From the NCBI GenBank assembly GCA_046050865.1, contig JBJOPG010000143.1, positions 1 to 10,779 on the forward strand: DNA of 10,779 nucleotides, read 5' to 3'. Origin of the DNA: Waterburya sp046050865 (GTDB taxonomy: Bacteria; Cyanobacteriota; Cyanobacteriia; Cyanobacteriales; Xenococcaceae). This document shows positions 1-5,894 of the stretch, in pieces. A program made the translations under genes and the position numbers. The notes beneath the pieces are model-generated. The model was not told where the DNA came from. It saw only the letters and a list, made by a program, of their open reading frames with translations, and did no database searches. Each line of letters opens with the position of its first letter. The first letter of the stretch is position 1.

Positions 1-176
1 TCGGCGATCGCTGGAAGGGGAATCAAAGGAGTATTGCCTTCTAATAAGCTAACTACAGGAGTAGCTTCGCTAACGGGCAGATAGGAACGATAGGTTTCGA
101 TTAAACCCTGCCAGTTATTCGCCGTCTTGGCGACAGGAGGGTAAGACAAATTGGTGGGGGGAATACTGAGAGTCAC
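1..176 (-). CDS. thrC: Threonine synthase, N-terminal part (gene runs off the left edge)
   Basis: Threonine synthase is a PLP enzyme that converts O-phosphohomoserine to threonine, the last step of threonine synthesis, in the cytoplasm. Only the first 58 codons are in the window. The reading frame starts with GTG at 174-176. An in-frame TAG two codons upstream, with no start between, excludes a longer protein. The visible residues include NWQGLIETYRSYLPVSEATP and then VVSLLEGNTPLIPLPAIAE, which match the N-terminal signature of cyanobacterial threonine synthases (a GLI..YR..LPV..ATPVV.L.EGNTPLI pattern). The catalytic PLP lysine lies beyond the edge. No good Shine-Dalgarno sequence precedes the GTG. 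It lies 162 bp downstream of crhR on the same strand, so read-through is possible but not shown. The identification rests on family recognition of a short fragment. Confidence 0.85.
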   Translation of the reverse strand, partial: MTLSIPPTNLSYPPVAKTANNWQGLIETYRSYLPVSEATPVVSLLEGNTPLIPLPAIA

Positions 177-338
177 GGGCTATGCGCTAGTTAAGGTTTA
201 GGAGGAGCTTTTGGCTTTTACAAGCCAGAGTTCAACAACAGAATGTAACAACTATTGCAGAAGTTGCTTGCAGTCTTAAAGTACCCTAATTTTGGATCTT
301 TGAACACACTTTAAAACTGCCAAAAGCTGAAGCAAGTT
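177..338 (-). other. crhR-thrC intergenic region with small hairpins
   Basis: This 162-bp gap separates the crhR stop from the thrC GTG. Read on the minus strand it contains TGGCTT-GTAA-AAGCCA (212-227), a 6-bp stem closed by a GNRA-type tetraloop about 35 nt before the thrC start, and a weaker 5-bp stem at 249-266 (CAACT/AGTTG). Neither is followed by a T-run on either strand, so they do not look like intrinsic terminators. They could be part of the thrC leader or of the crhR 3' end. No clear -10/-35 pair was recognised. Confidence 0.4.
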
Positions 339-1805
339 CTACTGCTCGATAATCACTCCTGATCTTAGTTTACCTTGAGGCTTAGTTCTCGGTACAGCTT
401 TGGACTTGCTATAGCTGCTTTTTTGGGCAGAACGACCAGTGGGTTTCTTGCCCTTGATTAGGGGTTTGCTGTAGCTATCCTCAGGAATATCCCATTCTCC
501 CTTCATCCAGTTAGGGCAATCACGGTCATAGACCATTTGCAGCGCCGCCGCAGCGATCGCTTGGGCATCGTATTCACTACCCAGTTCTCTGACTAAAGGC
601 AAGAAGGATGCCATTCTTTCCCCTGCCAAAGTTTCCTTGATTCTGCTATTGAGCTTACCAATGCGTTTGGCTTCCACTTGGGCTCGATTAGGAATCTGGA
701 CGGTTTCTAAGGTAGCTCGCAGGCGACGTTCAATCTGTTTGATCGCCCGACGATCTCCAGACTGGGCGATCGCCAGAGCTGTTCCTGTTTTACCTGCACG
801 ACCAGTACGACCAATACGGTGAATATAAGTTTCGGTATTATCAGGTAAATCGTAATTGATCACATGGCTCAGACCTTGAACATCTAAACCTCTGGCAGCA
901 ATATCTGTTGCTACGACCATTCTTACTTTGCCATCACGGAAACGCTTAACCAATCTTTCTCGCTGTACTTGACTGAGGTTGCCATGATACTCATCAACGC
1001 TATGCCCCGCTTCCTGTAGTTTGCTAGTTAGTTCACTGGCAGTACGCTTGGTACGGACAAAGATGATTGCCGAATCTGGTTCTTCAATTTCTAAAATAGG
1101 CTGTAATGCCTTAATTTTCTGCCAGCCGCGAGGCACCAGATATAACCGTTGGTCGATGCGAGTAGGGGCAGCTTCTTTTTGCTTAACCGTAATATAAATT
1201 GGGTCGGTCAGGAAATTGTTGATGAGGTCTTTGATTTCCCGGGGCATGGTAGCCGACAGACAAGCGGTTTGTCTAGAACTAGGGGTTTGTCGCAGGATTT
1301 TCTTGATATCATCAATGAAACCCATGCTTAACATTTCATCTGCTTCATCGAGAATTGCTAATTTCAGTTGGTCTAAAACTAATTCTCGGCGCTCCAACAA
1401 GTCAATGACTCGTCCAGGAGTACCCACAACAATCTGAACTCCACGGCGTAAGCGACTAATCTGTCTTTCGATGGATTGACCACCATAAACAGTTAAAGAA
1501 AACACTCTTCTCTCTTTGGAAGAAAAGTCGTTAATGGCTTCTCCCACCTGCTGTGCTAATTCTCTAGTTGGGGTTAAAATTAGCGCCTGTACTGCTTTAT
1601 TATCAGCATCCACTAATTCTAGAGCAGGGAGGGCAAAAGCTGCGGTTTTACCTGTTCCTGTTTGGGATTGACCCACAATATCTTTTCCTTGAAGCAAGGC
1701 GGGCACTGCATCCTGCTGAATTTGCGTCGGGTCTGTGAAACCCAAGTTTTCTAGTTGTAATAGAGTCTCGGTGGATAATCCTAAGTCTTTGAAAGTCGTT
1801 GTCAT
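339..1805 (-). CDS. crhR: DEAD-box ATP-dependent RNA helicase, CrhR type
   Basis: ATP-dependent RNA helicase that unwinds and anneals RNA. The Synechocystis 6803 orthologue is induced by cold and by reduction of the electron transport chain. Visible motifs, by residue: Q motif GFTDPTQIQ (22-30), Walker A SQTGTGKT (47-54), PTREL (79-83), GG (108-109), TPGR (129-132), DEAD (153-156), SAT (184-186), ATDIAARGLD (299-308) and HRIGRTGR (329-336). The region after the helicase core, with GERMASFLPLVREL and DAQAIAAAALQM, is the conserved CrhR/CsdA-like extension. The last 45 residues are basic and Ser/Lys rich, as expected for an RNA-binding tail. Length (488) is close to the roughly 490 residues of Synechocystis CrhR. 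The ATG start gives the expected N-terminus; the AT-rich leader before it has no Shine-Dalgarno sequence. rimO lies directly upstream on the same strand. Confidence 0.95.
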   Translation of the reverse strand: MTTTFKDLGLSTETLLQLENLGFTDPTQIQQDAVPALLQGKDIVGQSQTGTGKTAAFALPALELVDADNKAVQALILTPTRELAQQVGEAINDFSSKERRVFSLTVYGGQSIERQISRLRRGVQIVVGTPGRVIDLLERRELVLDQLKLAILDEADEMLSMGFIDDIKKILRQTPSSRQTACLSATMPREIKDLINNFLTDPIYITVKQKEAAPTRIDQRLYLVPRGWQKIKALQPILEIEEPDSAIIFVRTKRTASELTSKLQEAGHSVDEYHGNLSQVQRERLVKRFRDGKVRMVVATDIAARGLDVQGLSHVINYDLPDNTETYIHRIGRTGRAGKTGTALAIAQSGDRRAIKQIERRLRATLETVQIPNRAQVEAKRIGKLNSRIKETLAGERMASFLPLVRELGSEYDAQAIAAAALQMVYDRDCPNWMKGEWDIPEDSYSKPLIKGKKPTGRSAQKSSYSKSKAVPRTKPQGKLRSGVIIEQ

Positions 1806-1990
1806 AATTAAATTTTGGTGTTTTTTACTTTGAATGGTTGATAAATGGTTAGTTACAAGTCTTTCGACATCGGGTCTGTAAGACCTTAGAGTATCGGCTT
1901 GGGTTAATTTCTCTGCTCAGAAACAATCCCTTGGGAGAAAATTTGCGAGATAGCTCTCACCAGTCCACAGCAATTAGCGATAATTAACAA
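1806..1990 (-). promoter_or_regulatory. rimO-crhR intergenic spacer / crhR 5' leader
   Basis: This 185-bp spacer lies between the rimO stop and the crhR ATG. In Synechocystis 6803 the rimO-crhR transcript is cleaved by RNase E in this spacer and CrhR influences its own expression; whether that holds here is inference. Read on the minus strand it shows GGTCT-TAC-AGACC (1873-1885), GTC-GAAA-GAC with a GNRA loop (1859-1868), and GAGA/TCTC around AGCT (1947-1958). AT-rich single-stranded stretches include one of about 25 nt just before the ATG, the kind of sequence RNase E prefers. No Shine-Dalgarno sequence is visible for crhR. Confidence 0.45.
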
Positions 1991-3328
1991 TCAAGAAGCG
2001 ATCGCCGCTGCCGTCACCGCTATCTCTCCATAAAGGTCATAGACATCAGCAGCAGTAATCTCGACGGAAACTATTGAGCCGAGGGAAGCTGAACCCTTCA
2101 CGTACACTAGTCCGTCAACTTCTGGAGCGAAGCGTGCCGAGCGACCCACTAGTTGTCCCGTTTCAGGGTGTTCTTGTTCTAGTAAAACATCTACTCGTTG
2201 ACCAACACAGGCACTATTTTTAGTCGCTGCAATGGGTTGCTGTGTCTCCATCAGAATGTCTCGGCGTTGAGCTGCAATTTCAGGTGCTACTTGATCTGGC
2301 AAATTGTAGGCGGGAGTTTCCTCTTCCGGAGAAAAAGTAAACACTCCAACATGGTCAAACTGATGGCGTTCGACAAAATCTACTAAATGTTGGAAGTGAG
2401 CTTCGGACTCTCCAGGAAAACCAACAATAAAAGTTGTACGCAACACTGCTCCTGGAAGTTCTGCTTTAATCCGCTCAATAATGCCATCGTTGACTCTTCC
2501 TTGCCAAGGTCGGTTCATGCCCCGCAAAATTTCAGGATGAGAATGCTGTAGCGGCAGGTCAAGATAGGGCAAAACATTAGGGGTATCTCTAATGGCGGCT
2601 AATACTTCAGGGGTGAGTCCCGTGGGATAAGCATAGTGGATTCTGACCCAAGGAATATCGACATTTCCTAACTCCGTAAGCAGTTGAGCTAACATCGGCT
2701 TGCCGTAGAGATCCACACCGTAGTTGGTAGTAATCTGAGAGATTAAAACAATTTCTTGTACCCCCTGACTTGCCAAAGATTTCGCTTCGGCGACGATGGA
2801 TTCTATTGAGCGCGATCGCTGGTTTCCTCGCAGATGAGGAATAATGCAAAAGGCACAACGGTAATCACAGCCCTCTGCCACCCTCAGGTACGCCACGCCT
2901 TCTGTGGTAGTACGGTAACGAGGAACGGTTTCGTCAGCAATATATATAGGCTCTAGGGTCACTTCTTCTACCCTTTCCCCCGTTTCGGCACGCTCAATTA
3001 CATCCACAATTTTGTGATAGTCGCCACTGCCCACAACGGCTACAGCTTCTGGTAACTCGGCTAAAAGTTCCCCCTGAAAATGCTGCGCCATACAGCCTGT
3101 GATCACAATTTTTTTGTCGGCTTCGGCTAGCTCGACTAAAGTGCGGACTGATTCTTCTCGCGCTTCTTGGATAAAGCTACAGGTATTAACAATTACATAA
3201 TCGGCCAACTCTTCGTTGGAGTCTATTTGATAACCAGCTTGAGCTAATAAGCCCAGCATGTGTTCTGAATCTATTCGGTTCTTTTCACATCCCAAGTGGG
3301 ATATAGCTATGGTTGGCTTATTTGCCAT
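1991..3328 (-). CDS. rimO: Ribosomal protein S12 methylthiotransferase RimO
   Basis: Radical-SAM enzyme that adds a methylthio group to the beta carbon of a conserved aspartate of ribosomal protein S12. Domain order is normal: N-terminal UPF0004 domain with three cluster-binding cysteines (C14 in HLGCEKNRID, C50 in VNTCSF, C79 in TGCMAQ), radical-SAM core with CDYRCAFC (C154, C158, C161) followed by IIPHLRGNQRSRS, and a C-terminal TRAM domain (about 371-437). The GCEKNRIDSE and LRGNQRSR motifs favour RimO over the tRNA paralogue MiaB. Length (445) is standard. The start is ATG, preceded by a weak GGATTAAGA. A HIP1 site at 1998-2005 encodes the last residues, AIAS. It is the upstream member of the rimO-crhR pair. 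Confidence 0.95.
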   Translation of the reverse strand: MANKPTIAISHLGCEKNRIDSEHMLGLLAQAGYQIDSNEELADYVIVNTCSFIQEAREESVRTLVELAEADKKIVITGCMAQHFQGELLAELPEAVAVVGSGDYHKIVDVIERAETGERVEEVTLEPIYIADETVPRYRTTTEGVAYLRVAEGCDYRCAFCIIPHLRGNQRSRSIESIVAEAKSLASQGVQEIVLISQITTNYGVDLYGKPMLAQLLTELGNVDIPWVRIHYAYPTGLTPEVLAAIRDTPNVLPYLDLPLQHSHPEILRGMNRPWQGRVNDGIIERIKAELPGAVLRTTFIVGFPGESEAHFQHLVDFVERHQFDHVGVFTFSPEEETPAYNLPDQVAPEIAAQRRDILMETQQPIAATKNSACVGQRVDVLLEQEHPETGQLVGRSARFAPEVDGLVYVKGSASLGSIVSVEITAADVYDLYGEIAVTAAAIAS

Positions 3329-3409
3329 TCTTAATCCTAAATTTTAGAGACTTAATTCTCAAATTTGTGATGAGTTTACATAGGGTTAGGTTTAATGGTC
3401 TAAATGACT

Positions 3410-3426
3410 TTGTCAGCAATTGACAA
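3410..3426. promoter_or_regulatory. Perfect inverted repeat upstream of rimO (possible operator)
   Basis: TTGTCA-GCAAT-TGACAA is a 6-bp perfect inverted repeat with a 5-bp spacer. Allowing a T/G wobble, one further pair forms on the plus strand. It lies about 80 bp upstream of the rimO start, between that gene and the minus-strand promoter-like box at 3643-3670. It could bind a dimeric regulator or fold in the rimO leader. No known cyanobacterial regulator consensus was matched. Confidence 0.25.
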
Positions 3427-3471
3427 GACTTTGATTAACCATTGGTCAGACTTAATATCTTGGTTGAAGCG

Positions 3472-3500
3472 TTAACCTGATGGCCCGTAAGAGCTATAAA
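3472..3500 (+). promoter_or_regulatory. Candidate sigma-70-type promoter (plus strand)
   Basis: TTAACC (3472-3477) and TATAAA (3495-3500) are separated by 17 bp, matching the bacterial consensus at 4 of 6 and 5 of 6 positions. A start about 7 nt downstream, near 3507, would fall just before the foldable block at 3513. The call is by motif only; AT-rich intergenic DNA gives such matches by chance. Confidence 0.3.
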
Positions 3501-3512
3501 AATAGAATAGTG

Positions 3513-3642
3513 CTTAGTTTTGACCAAACTGTTGGCTTTTGCTTCCTAGTTTCGCGGTGGAGCATTAGCTAACCAGACAGTTCATCTGCCGCAAAACTAT
3601 TTTAGATTCAAGACACCGCCTCTGACGGGTTCTGAACTTGAG
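3513..3642. ncRNA. Candidate structured RNA (rod with closing stem), strand unresolved
   Basis: The ends can pair: 3513-3525 with 3628-3642 (11 Watson-Crick pairs plus 2 G-U pairs and two bulges on the plus strand). Inside, 3547-3557 (TAGTTTCGCGG) pairs with 3589-3599 (CCGCAAAACTA), 11 positions with one C/A mismatch that becomes a G-U pair on the minus strand. A third small hairpin, ACCG/CGGT with one extra G, lies at about 3615-3630. Closing stem, open middle carrying a side hairpin, and apical stem resemble 6S RNA architecture, but length (about 130-145 nt) and sequence were not recognised as 6S. The outer stem favours the plus strand and the inner stem the minus. On the minus strand it would be a rimO leader element. 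Confidence 0.3.
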
Positions 3643-3670
3643 ATTATACATATCTGTAGAGATACGTAAA
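3643..3670 (-). promoter_or_regulatory. Candidate promoter for rimO-crhR or a leader RNA
   Basis: On the minus strand a perfect TATAAT (3643-3648) is preceded by TTTACG (3665-3670) with a 16-bp spacer. The predicted start near 3636 falls inside the outer arm of the foldable block and would give rimO a leader of about 300 nt. The evidence is by motif only. Confidence 0.35.
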
Positions 3671-3825
3671 TAACCTTTTCGTTAAAATATATTAACAGAT
3701 AAAGTCGACCCTGGGAATAAAAACTTGCGAAAATACTGGTTGAAATCTTAAAAGATTTTGGAGATTAATGTTGATTTTATTGTATACAGTACTTAGCTCA
3801 GTCTGAGATAATAGTAAATTTTGAA

Positions 3826-3864
3826 GAGGAGCAAGCAGGCGTGACGGAATTAAAGTGGAATTAA
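3826..3864 (+). promoter_or_regulatory. btpA ribosome-binding site, 7-codon mini-ORF and 11-bp tandem duplication
   Basis: GAGGAG (3826-3831) lies 9 nt before a GTG at 3841 but 23 nt before the only workable btpA start, GTG 3855. The GTG at 3841 opens a 7-codon frame (VTELKWN) that stops at 3862-3864, overlapping the btpA start. The units GGAATTAAAGT (3846-3856) and GGAATTAAAAC (3857-3867) share their first 9 bases. Removing one 11-bp unit gives GTG ACG GAA TTA AAA CAT, which reads VTELKHIF straight into BtpA. So the sequence looks like a normal btpA start altered by an 11-bp tandem duplication. Confidence 0.7.
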
Positions 3865-4706
3865 AACATATTTTTCAAACAGATAATCCAGTAATTGGTG
3901 TGGTTCATTTGGCCCCACTACCCACATCCCCCCGTTGGCAAGGTAAACTTCAGGAGGTAATTGCCAGAGCAGAACAAGAGGCTACTGCTTTAGCGGCAGG
4001 GGGAGTAGACGGAATTATAATCGAAAACTTTTTTGATGCTCCTTTTGCCAAGGATCGAGTTGATCCCGCTGTAATTAGTGCTATGACCTTAATTGTCGAT
4101 CGTCTTAAGGGCATGGTGATGTTGCCGATTGGGATCAATGTGCTCCGTAATGATGCTCGTAGTGCCATGGCGATCGCCACCTGTACCCAAACGCAGTTTA
4201 TTCGAGTCAATGTCCTTACGGGAGTGATGGCAACGGATCAAGGTTTAATTGAGGGGCAAGCTTATGAATTGCTGCGTTATCGCCGAGAATTAGGCTCCGA
4301 AGTGGCAATTTTGGCAGATGTGCTAGTCAAACATGCCCGCCCTTTGGGGACCCCCAATTTAACTACTGCCGTCCAAGATACGATTCAGCGGGGTTTAGCC
4401 GACGGGGTAATCCTCTCAGGATGGGCAACCGGTAGTCCCCCCACCCAAGAAGATTTAGAATTGGCGGCAGCGGCAGCAGGAGATACTCCCGTATTTATTG
4501 GTAGTGGGGCAGACTGGAAAAATATCCCGCAGTTAATGCAGGCAGCAGATGGAGTAATTGTTTCTAGCTCCCTCAAACGCCAAGGTAAAATTAGCGAAAC
4601 CATTGATCCGATCCGAGTGTCTCAGTTTGTCGAAGCAGCTAGATCGATTCCGCCTAAAATGAAATTACCCTCACCTTCAAACTCTTCTGTTAAGCAGTGG
4701 CAGTAG
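3855..4706 (+). CDS. btpA: BtpA family protein, photosystem I biogenesis factor
   Basis: BtpA is a thylakoid-associated protein of the BtpA/SgcQ family (TIM-barrel fold) needed for stable accumulation of photosystem I reaction-centre proteins in Synechocystis 6803. The whole chain reads as the family: N-terminal NPVIGVVHLAPLPTSPRW (11-28), GGVDGIIIENFFDAPF (49-64), LPIGINVLRND (90-100), FIRVNVLTGVMATDQGLIEG (115-134), DVLVKHA (155-161), ADGVILSGWATG (182-193) and a GSGAD motif (216-220). There is no signal peptide or membrane segment, so it is a soluble or peripheral protein. Length (283) is normal. The start used is GTG 3855; no other start lies in frame before the conserved region. Its leader carries an 11-bp duplication that puts the ribosome-binding site far away. 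The next gene, a VKOR fusion, follows after 63 bp on the same strand. Confidence 0.93.
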   Translation: MELKHIFQTDNPVIGVVHLAPLPTSPRWQGKLQEVIARAEQEATALAAGGVDGIIIENFFDAPFAKDRVDPAVISAMTLIVDRLKGMVMLPIGINVLRNDARSAMAIATCTQTQFIRVNVLTGVMATDQGLIEGQAYELLRYRRELGSEVAILADVLVKHARPLGTPNLTTAVQDTIQRGLADGVILSGWATGSPPTQEDLELAAAAAGDTPVFIGSGADWKNIPQLMQAADGVIVSSSLKRQGKISETIDPIRVSQFVEAARSIPPKMKLPSPSNSSVKQWQ

Positions 4707-4735
4707 TAAAAATCTGAGAGAAAATTAACTCGAGC

Positions 4736-4741
4736 TATAAT
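4736..4741 (+). promoter_or_regulatory. Candidate -10 box of the VKOR gene
   Basis: A perfect TATAAT lies in the 63-bp gap after btpA, with a predicted start about 20 nt before the VKOR ATG. No good -35 element is visible 16-19 bp upstream. It suggests that the VKOR gene can be transcribed on its own even if btpA read-through also occurs. Confidence 0.35.
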
Positions 4742-4769
4742 CTGGAAAACAACAATTAACTTTGAAACT

Positions 4770-5753
4770 ATGCGCCGTCGTCGTTCTCTACCTTGGATCT
4801 ATCGTTGGTCAAGACCAATCATTGGTGCGATCGCGATCGCTGGAGCAGTCTTAACCGCTTATCTAACTATTACTAAACTTACGGGCACAGGGCCAGTTTG
4901 CTCAGCTGACGCTCCTGGAAGTGGTTGCGGGGGAGTTTTAGATAGTGATTATGCCACGGTATTTGGGCTGCCCTTAAGTTTATTTGGCTGTCTCGCCTAT
5001 GTCAGTATGGCTGCTTTTGCTTTAGTGCCTCTAGGCATCAGTTCCGAAACTCAAAAGAAACTTAAGCAGCAGATTGAAAATGCAACTTGGTGGTTCCTGT
5101 TGGCGGGTAGTATCGCGATGGTGGTTTTTAGTGGCTACTTGATGTATATTCTGGCAACGGAATTAAAAACTCTTTGTCCTTACTGTATTGGCTCGGCAAC
5201 GTTTTCCCTGAGTCTCTTGATTTTGACCCTGACTGGTCGCGATTGGGAGGATTTAGGTCAGATGATGTTTACCGGAGCGATCGTCGGCTTGTTAACTATT
5301 GTCGTCACTTTGGGTATTTATTCAGGGATTAACGGCGATGCCTTAGCTAATGAGATTGTTGATCCCGCCGATGGCAAAATTGCCATTATTGAGCCGGCAG
5401 GTCCCTATACTGCCCCATTCGGCTGGAAAATTACTTCAGTTTCTGGTGAATCAGAAATTGCCTTGGCGAAACATCTAAAAGCTACAGGAGCAAAAATGTA
5501 TGGTGCCTTCTGGTGTCCTCACTGTTACGAACAGAAGCAATTATTAGGGGAAAAGGCTGTCGAGGAAATGATCTATATCGAGTGTGCTGCTGAAGGCAAG
5601 AATCCCCAACCAGATGTTTGTACTGCTGCCAAAATTCAGTCATTTCCCACTTGGGAGATCAATGGTAAATTGGAGCCAGGCATCAAAACTCCCCAAGAGT
5701 TAGCCAAAGCATCTAAATATCAGGGAGATCAAAGCTTTAAATATAAGCTTTGA
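4770..5753 (+). CDS. Vitamin K epoxide reductase fused to a thioredoxin-like domain
   Basis: Bifunctional membrane enzyme that makes disulfide bonds. The VKOR part passes electrons to a quinone and the fused thioredoxin-like part oxidises substrate proteins in the periplasm or thylakoid lumen, as in the structurally known Synechococcus VKOR and plant LTO1. Visible: a basic N-terminus (MRRRRSLPWIYRWSR), then several membrane helices (about 16-36, 66-90, 106-128, 137-155 and 166-186). VKOR cysteines are C44 and C53 in the loop and the CPYC active site at C136-C139. The soluble domain has WCPHC (C249-C252), an SFPTW cis-proline loop (P293) and a further cysteine pair, C272 and C284. All expected redox cysteines are present. 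Length (327) fits the fusion family. No strong ribosome-binding site is seen before the ATG. An overlapping double HIP1 site (4827-4840) encodes AIAIA in the first helix. Confidence 0.93.
   Translation: MRRRRSLPWIYRWSRPIIGAIAIAGAVLTAYLTITKLTGTGPVCSADAPGSGCGGVLDSDYATVFGLPLSLFGCLAYVSMAAFALVPLGISSETQKKLKQQIENATWWFLLAGSIAMVVFSGYLMYILATELKTLCPYCIGSATFSLSLLILTLTGRDWEDLGQMMFTGAIVGLLTIVVTLGIYSGINGDALANEIVDPADGKIAIIEPAGPYTAPFGWKITSVSGESEIALAKHLKATGAKMYGAFWCPHCYEQKQLLGEKAVEEMIYIECAAEGKNPQPDVCTAAKIQSFPTWEINGKLEPGIKTPQELAKASKYQGDQSFKYKL
4827..4840. repeat. Overlapping double HIP1 palindrome
   Basis: Two GCGATCGC octamers share GC (4827-4834 and 4833-4840) inside the first membrane helix of the VKOR gene. 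Other HIP1 copies start at 4, 553, 766, 1998, 2812, 4170, 5887, 6334, 6472, 6702, 7413, 8233, 8810, 9783 and 9977. That is about 17 in the window, typical of HIP1-rich cyanobacteria. All but the one abutting the barrel-gene ATG lie within coding sequence. Confidence 0.9.
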
Positions 5754-5754
5754 T
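5728..5754. terminator. 10-bp perfect hairpin across the VKOR stop codon
   Basis: ATCAAAGCTT (5728-5737) and AAGCTTTGAT (5745-5754) form a perfect 10-bp stem with a 7-nt loop, and the TGA stop (5751-5753) sits in the 3' arm. It is AT-rich and no T-run follows, so it is more likely an mRNA 3'-end structure than a classical intrinsic terminator. Confidence 0.35.
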
Positions 5755-5806
5755 TCCTAGTTAAAGTAATTAAGATCGCTCATTATCGTCCCTATGATCC
5801 CTTTAC

Positions 5807-5868
5807 ATCTAGCTGATAAAATCTAGCGTTGGTGTAGTTCTCAATCAAAACTAATCAATAGCGTTGGT
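5807..5868 (+). repeat. Nested short direct repeats upstream of the barrel gene
   Basis: ATCTAGC occurs at 5807-5813 and 5821-5827 (14 bp apart). TAGCGTTGGT occurs at 5824-5833 and 5859-5868 (35 bp apart). The two repeat families share TAGC at 5824-5827. All lie within 90 bp of the start of the 607-residue barrel gene, where repeated half-sites for a regulator would be expected. No known consensus was recognised. Confidence 0.35.
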
Positions 5869-5894
5869 TGAAATAGGGAGTAAAAGGCGATCGC

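Larger units (their letters stand above)
3329..3854. other. 526-bp divergent intergenic region (rimO / btpA)
   Basis: No convincing protein gene lies here; the longest plus-strand ATG frame noticed is 30 codons (3480-3572). Contents seen: an inverted repeat TTGTCA-GCAAT-TGACAA (3410-3426) close to rimO; promoter-like boxes TTAACC and TATAAA on plus (3472-3500); a foldable block at about 3513-3642; a minus-strand TATAAT-type box (3643-3648); an AT-rich stretch at about 3650-3710; and the btpA leader with a CTCAG-T-CTGAG inverted repeat (3797-3807) and a GAGGAG ribosome-binding site (3826-3831). No tRNA-like cloverleaf, tmRNA, RNase P or SRP RNA signature was recognised. Confidence 0.6.

Noticed and set aside
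212..227. TGGCTT/AAGCCA hairpin as a crhR terminator
   Set aside because: Only 6 bp and no T-run on either strand; kept only as a leader feature of thrC.
1149..1437. Open frames on the plus strand inside crhR (also near 637-822)
   Set aside because: They lie antisense to a fully conserved helicase gene; the translations show no family resemblance and no ribosome-binding sites.
2607..2858. 83-codon alternative minus-strand frame inside rimO
   Set aside because: It is another frame of the conserved radical-SAM core, with composition unlike a protein; a shadow of rimO.
3480..3572. A 30-codon ATG frame beginning MARKSYKNR in the rimO-btpA gap
   Set aside because: No ribosome-binding site, no recognised family, no clear membrane segment, and it overlaps the foldable block. 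Its length is expected by chance.
3654..3672. NtcA-like site GTA-N8-TAA
   Set aside because: It lacks the full GTA-N8-TAC palindrome and no properly spaced -10 follows.
3797..3812. CTCAG-T-CTGAG followed by GATAAT as a btpA operator and promoter
   Set aside because: The single-base spacer cannot form a hairpin, and no -35 lies at normal distance from GATAAT (the nearest candidate, TTGTAT, is about 21 bp away). Too weak to list.
3950..4603. Minus-strand open frames of 72-86 codons within btpA
   Set aside because: Antisense to a conserved gene with no independent signals.
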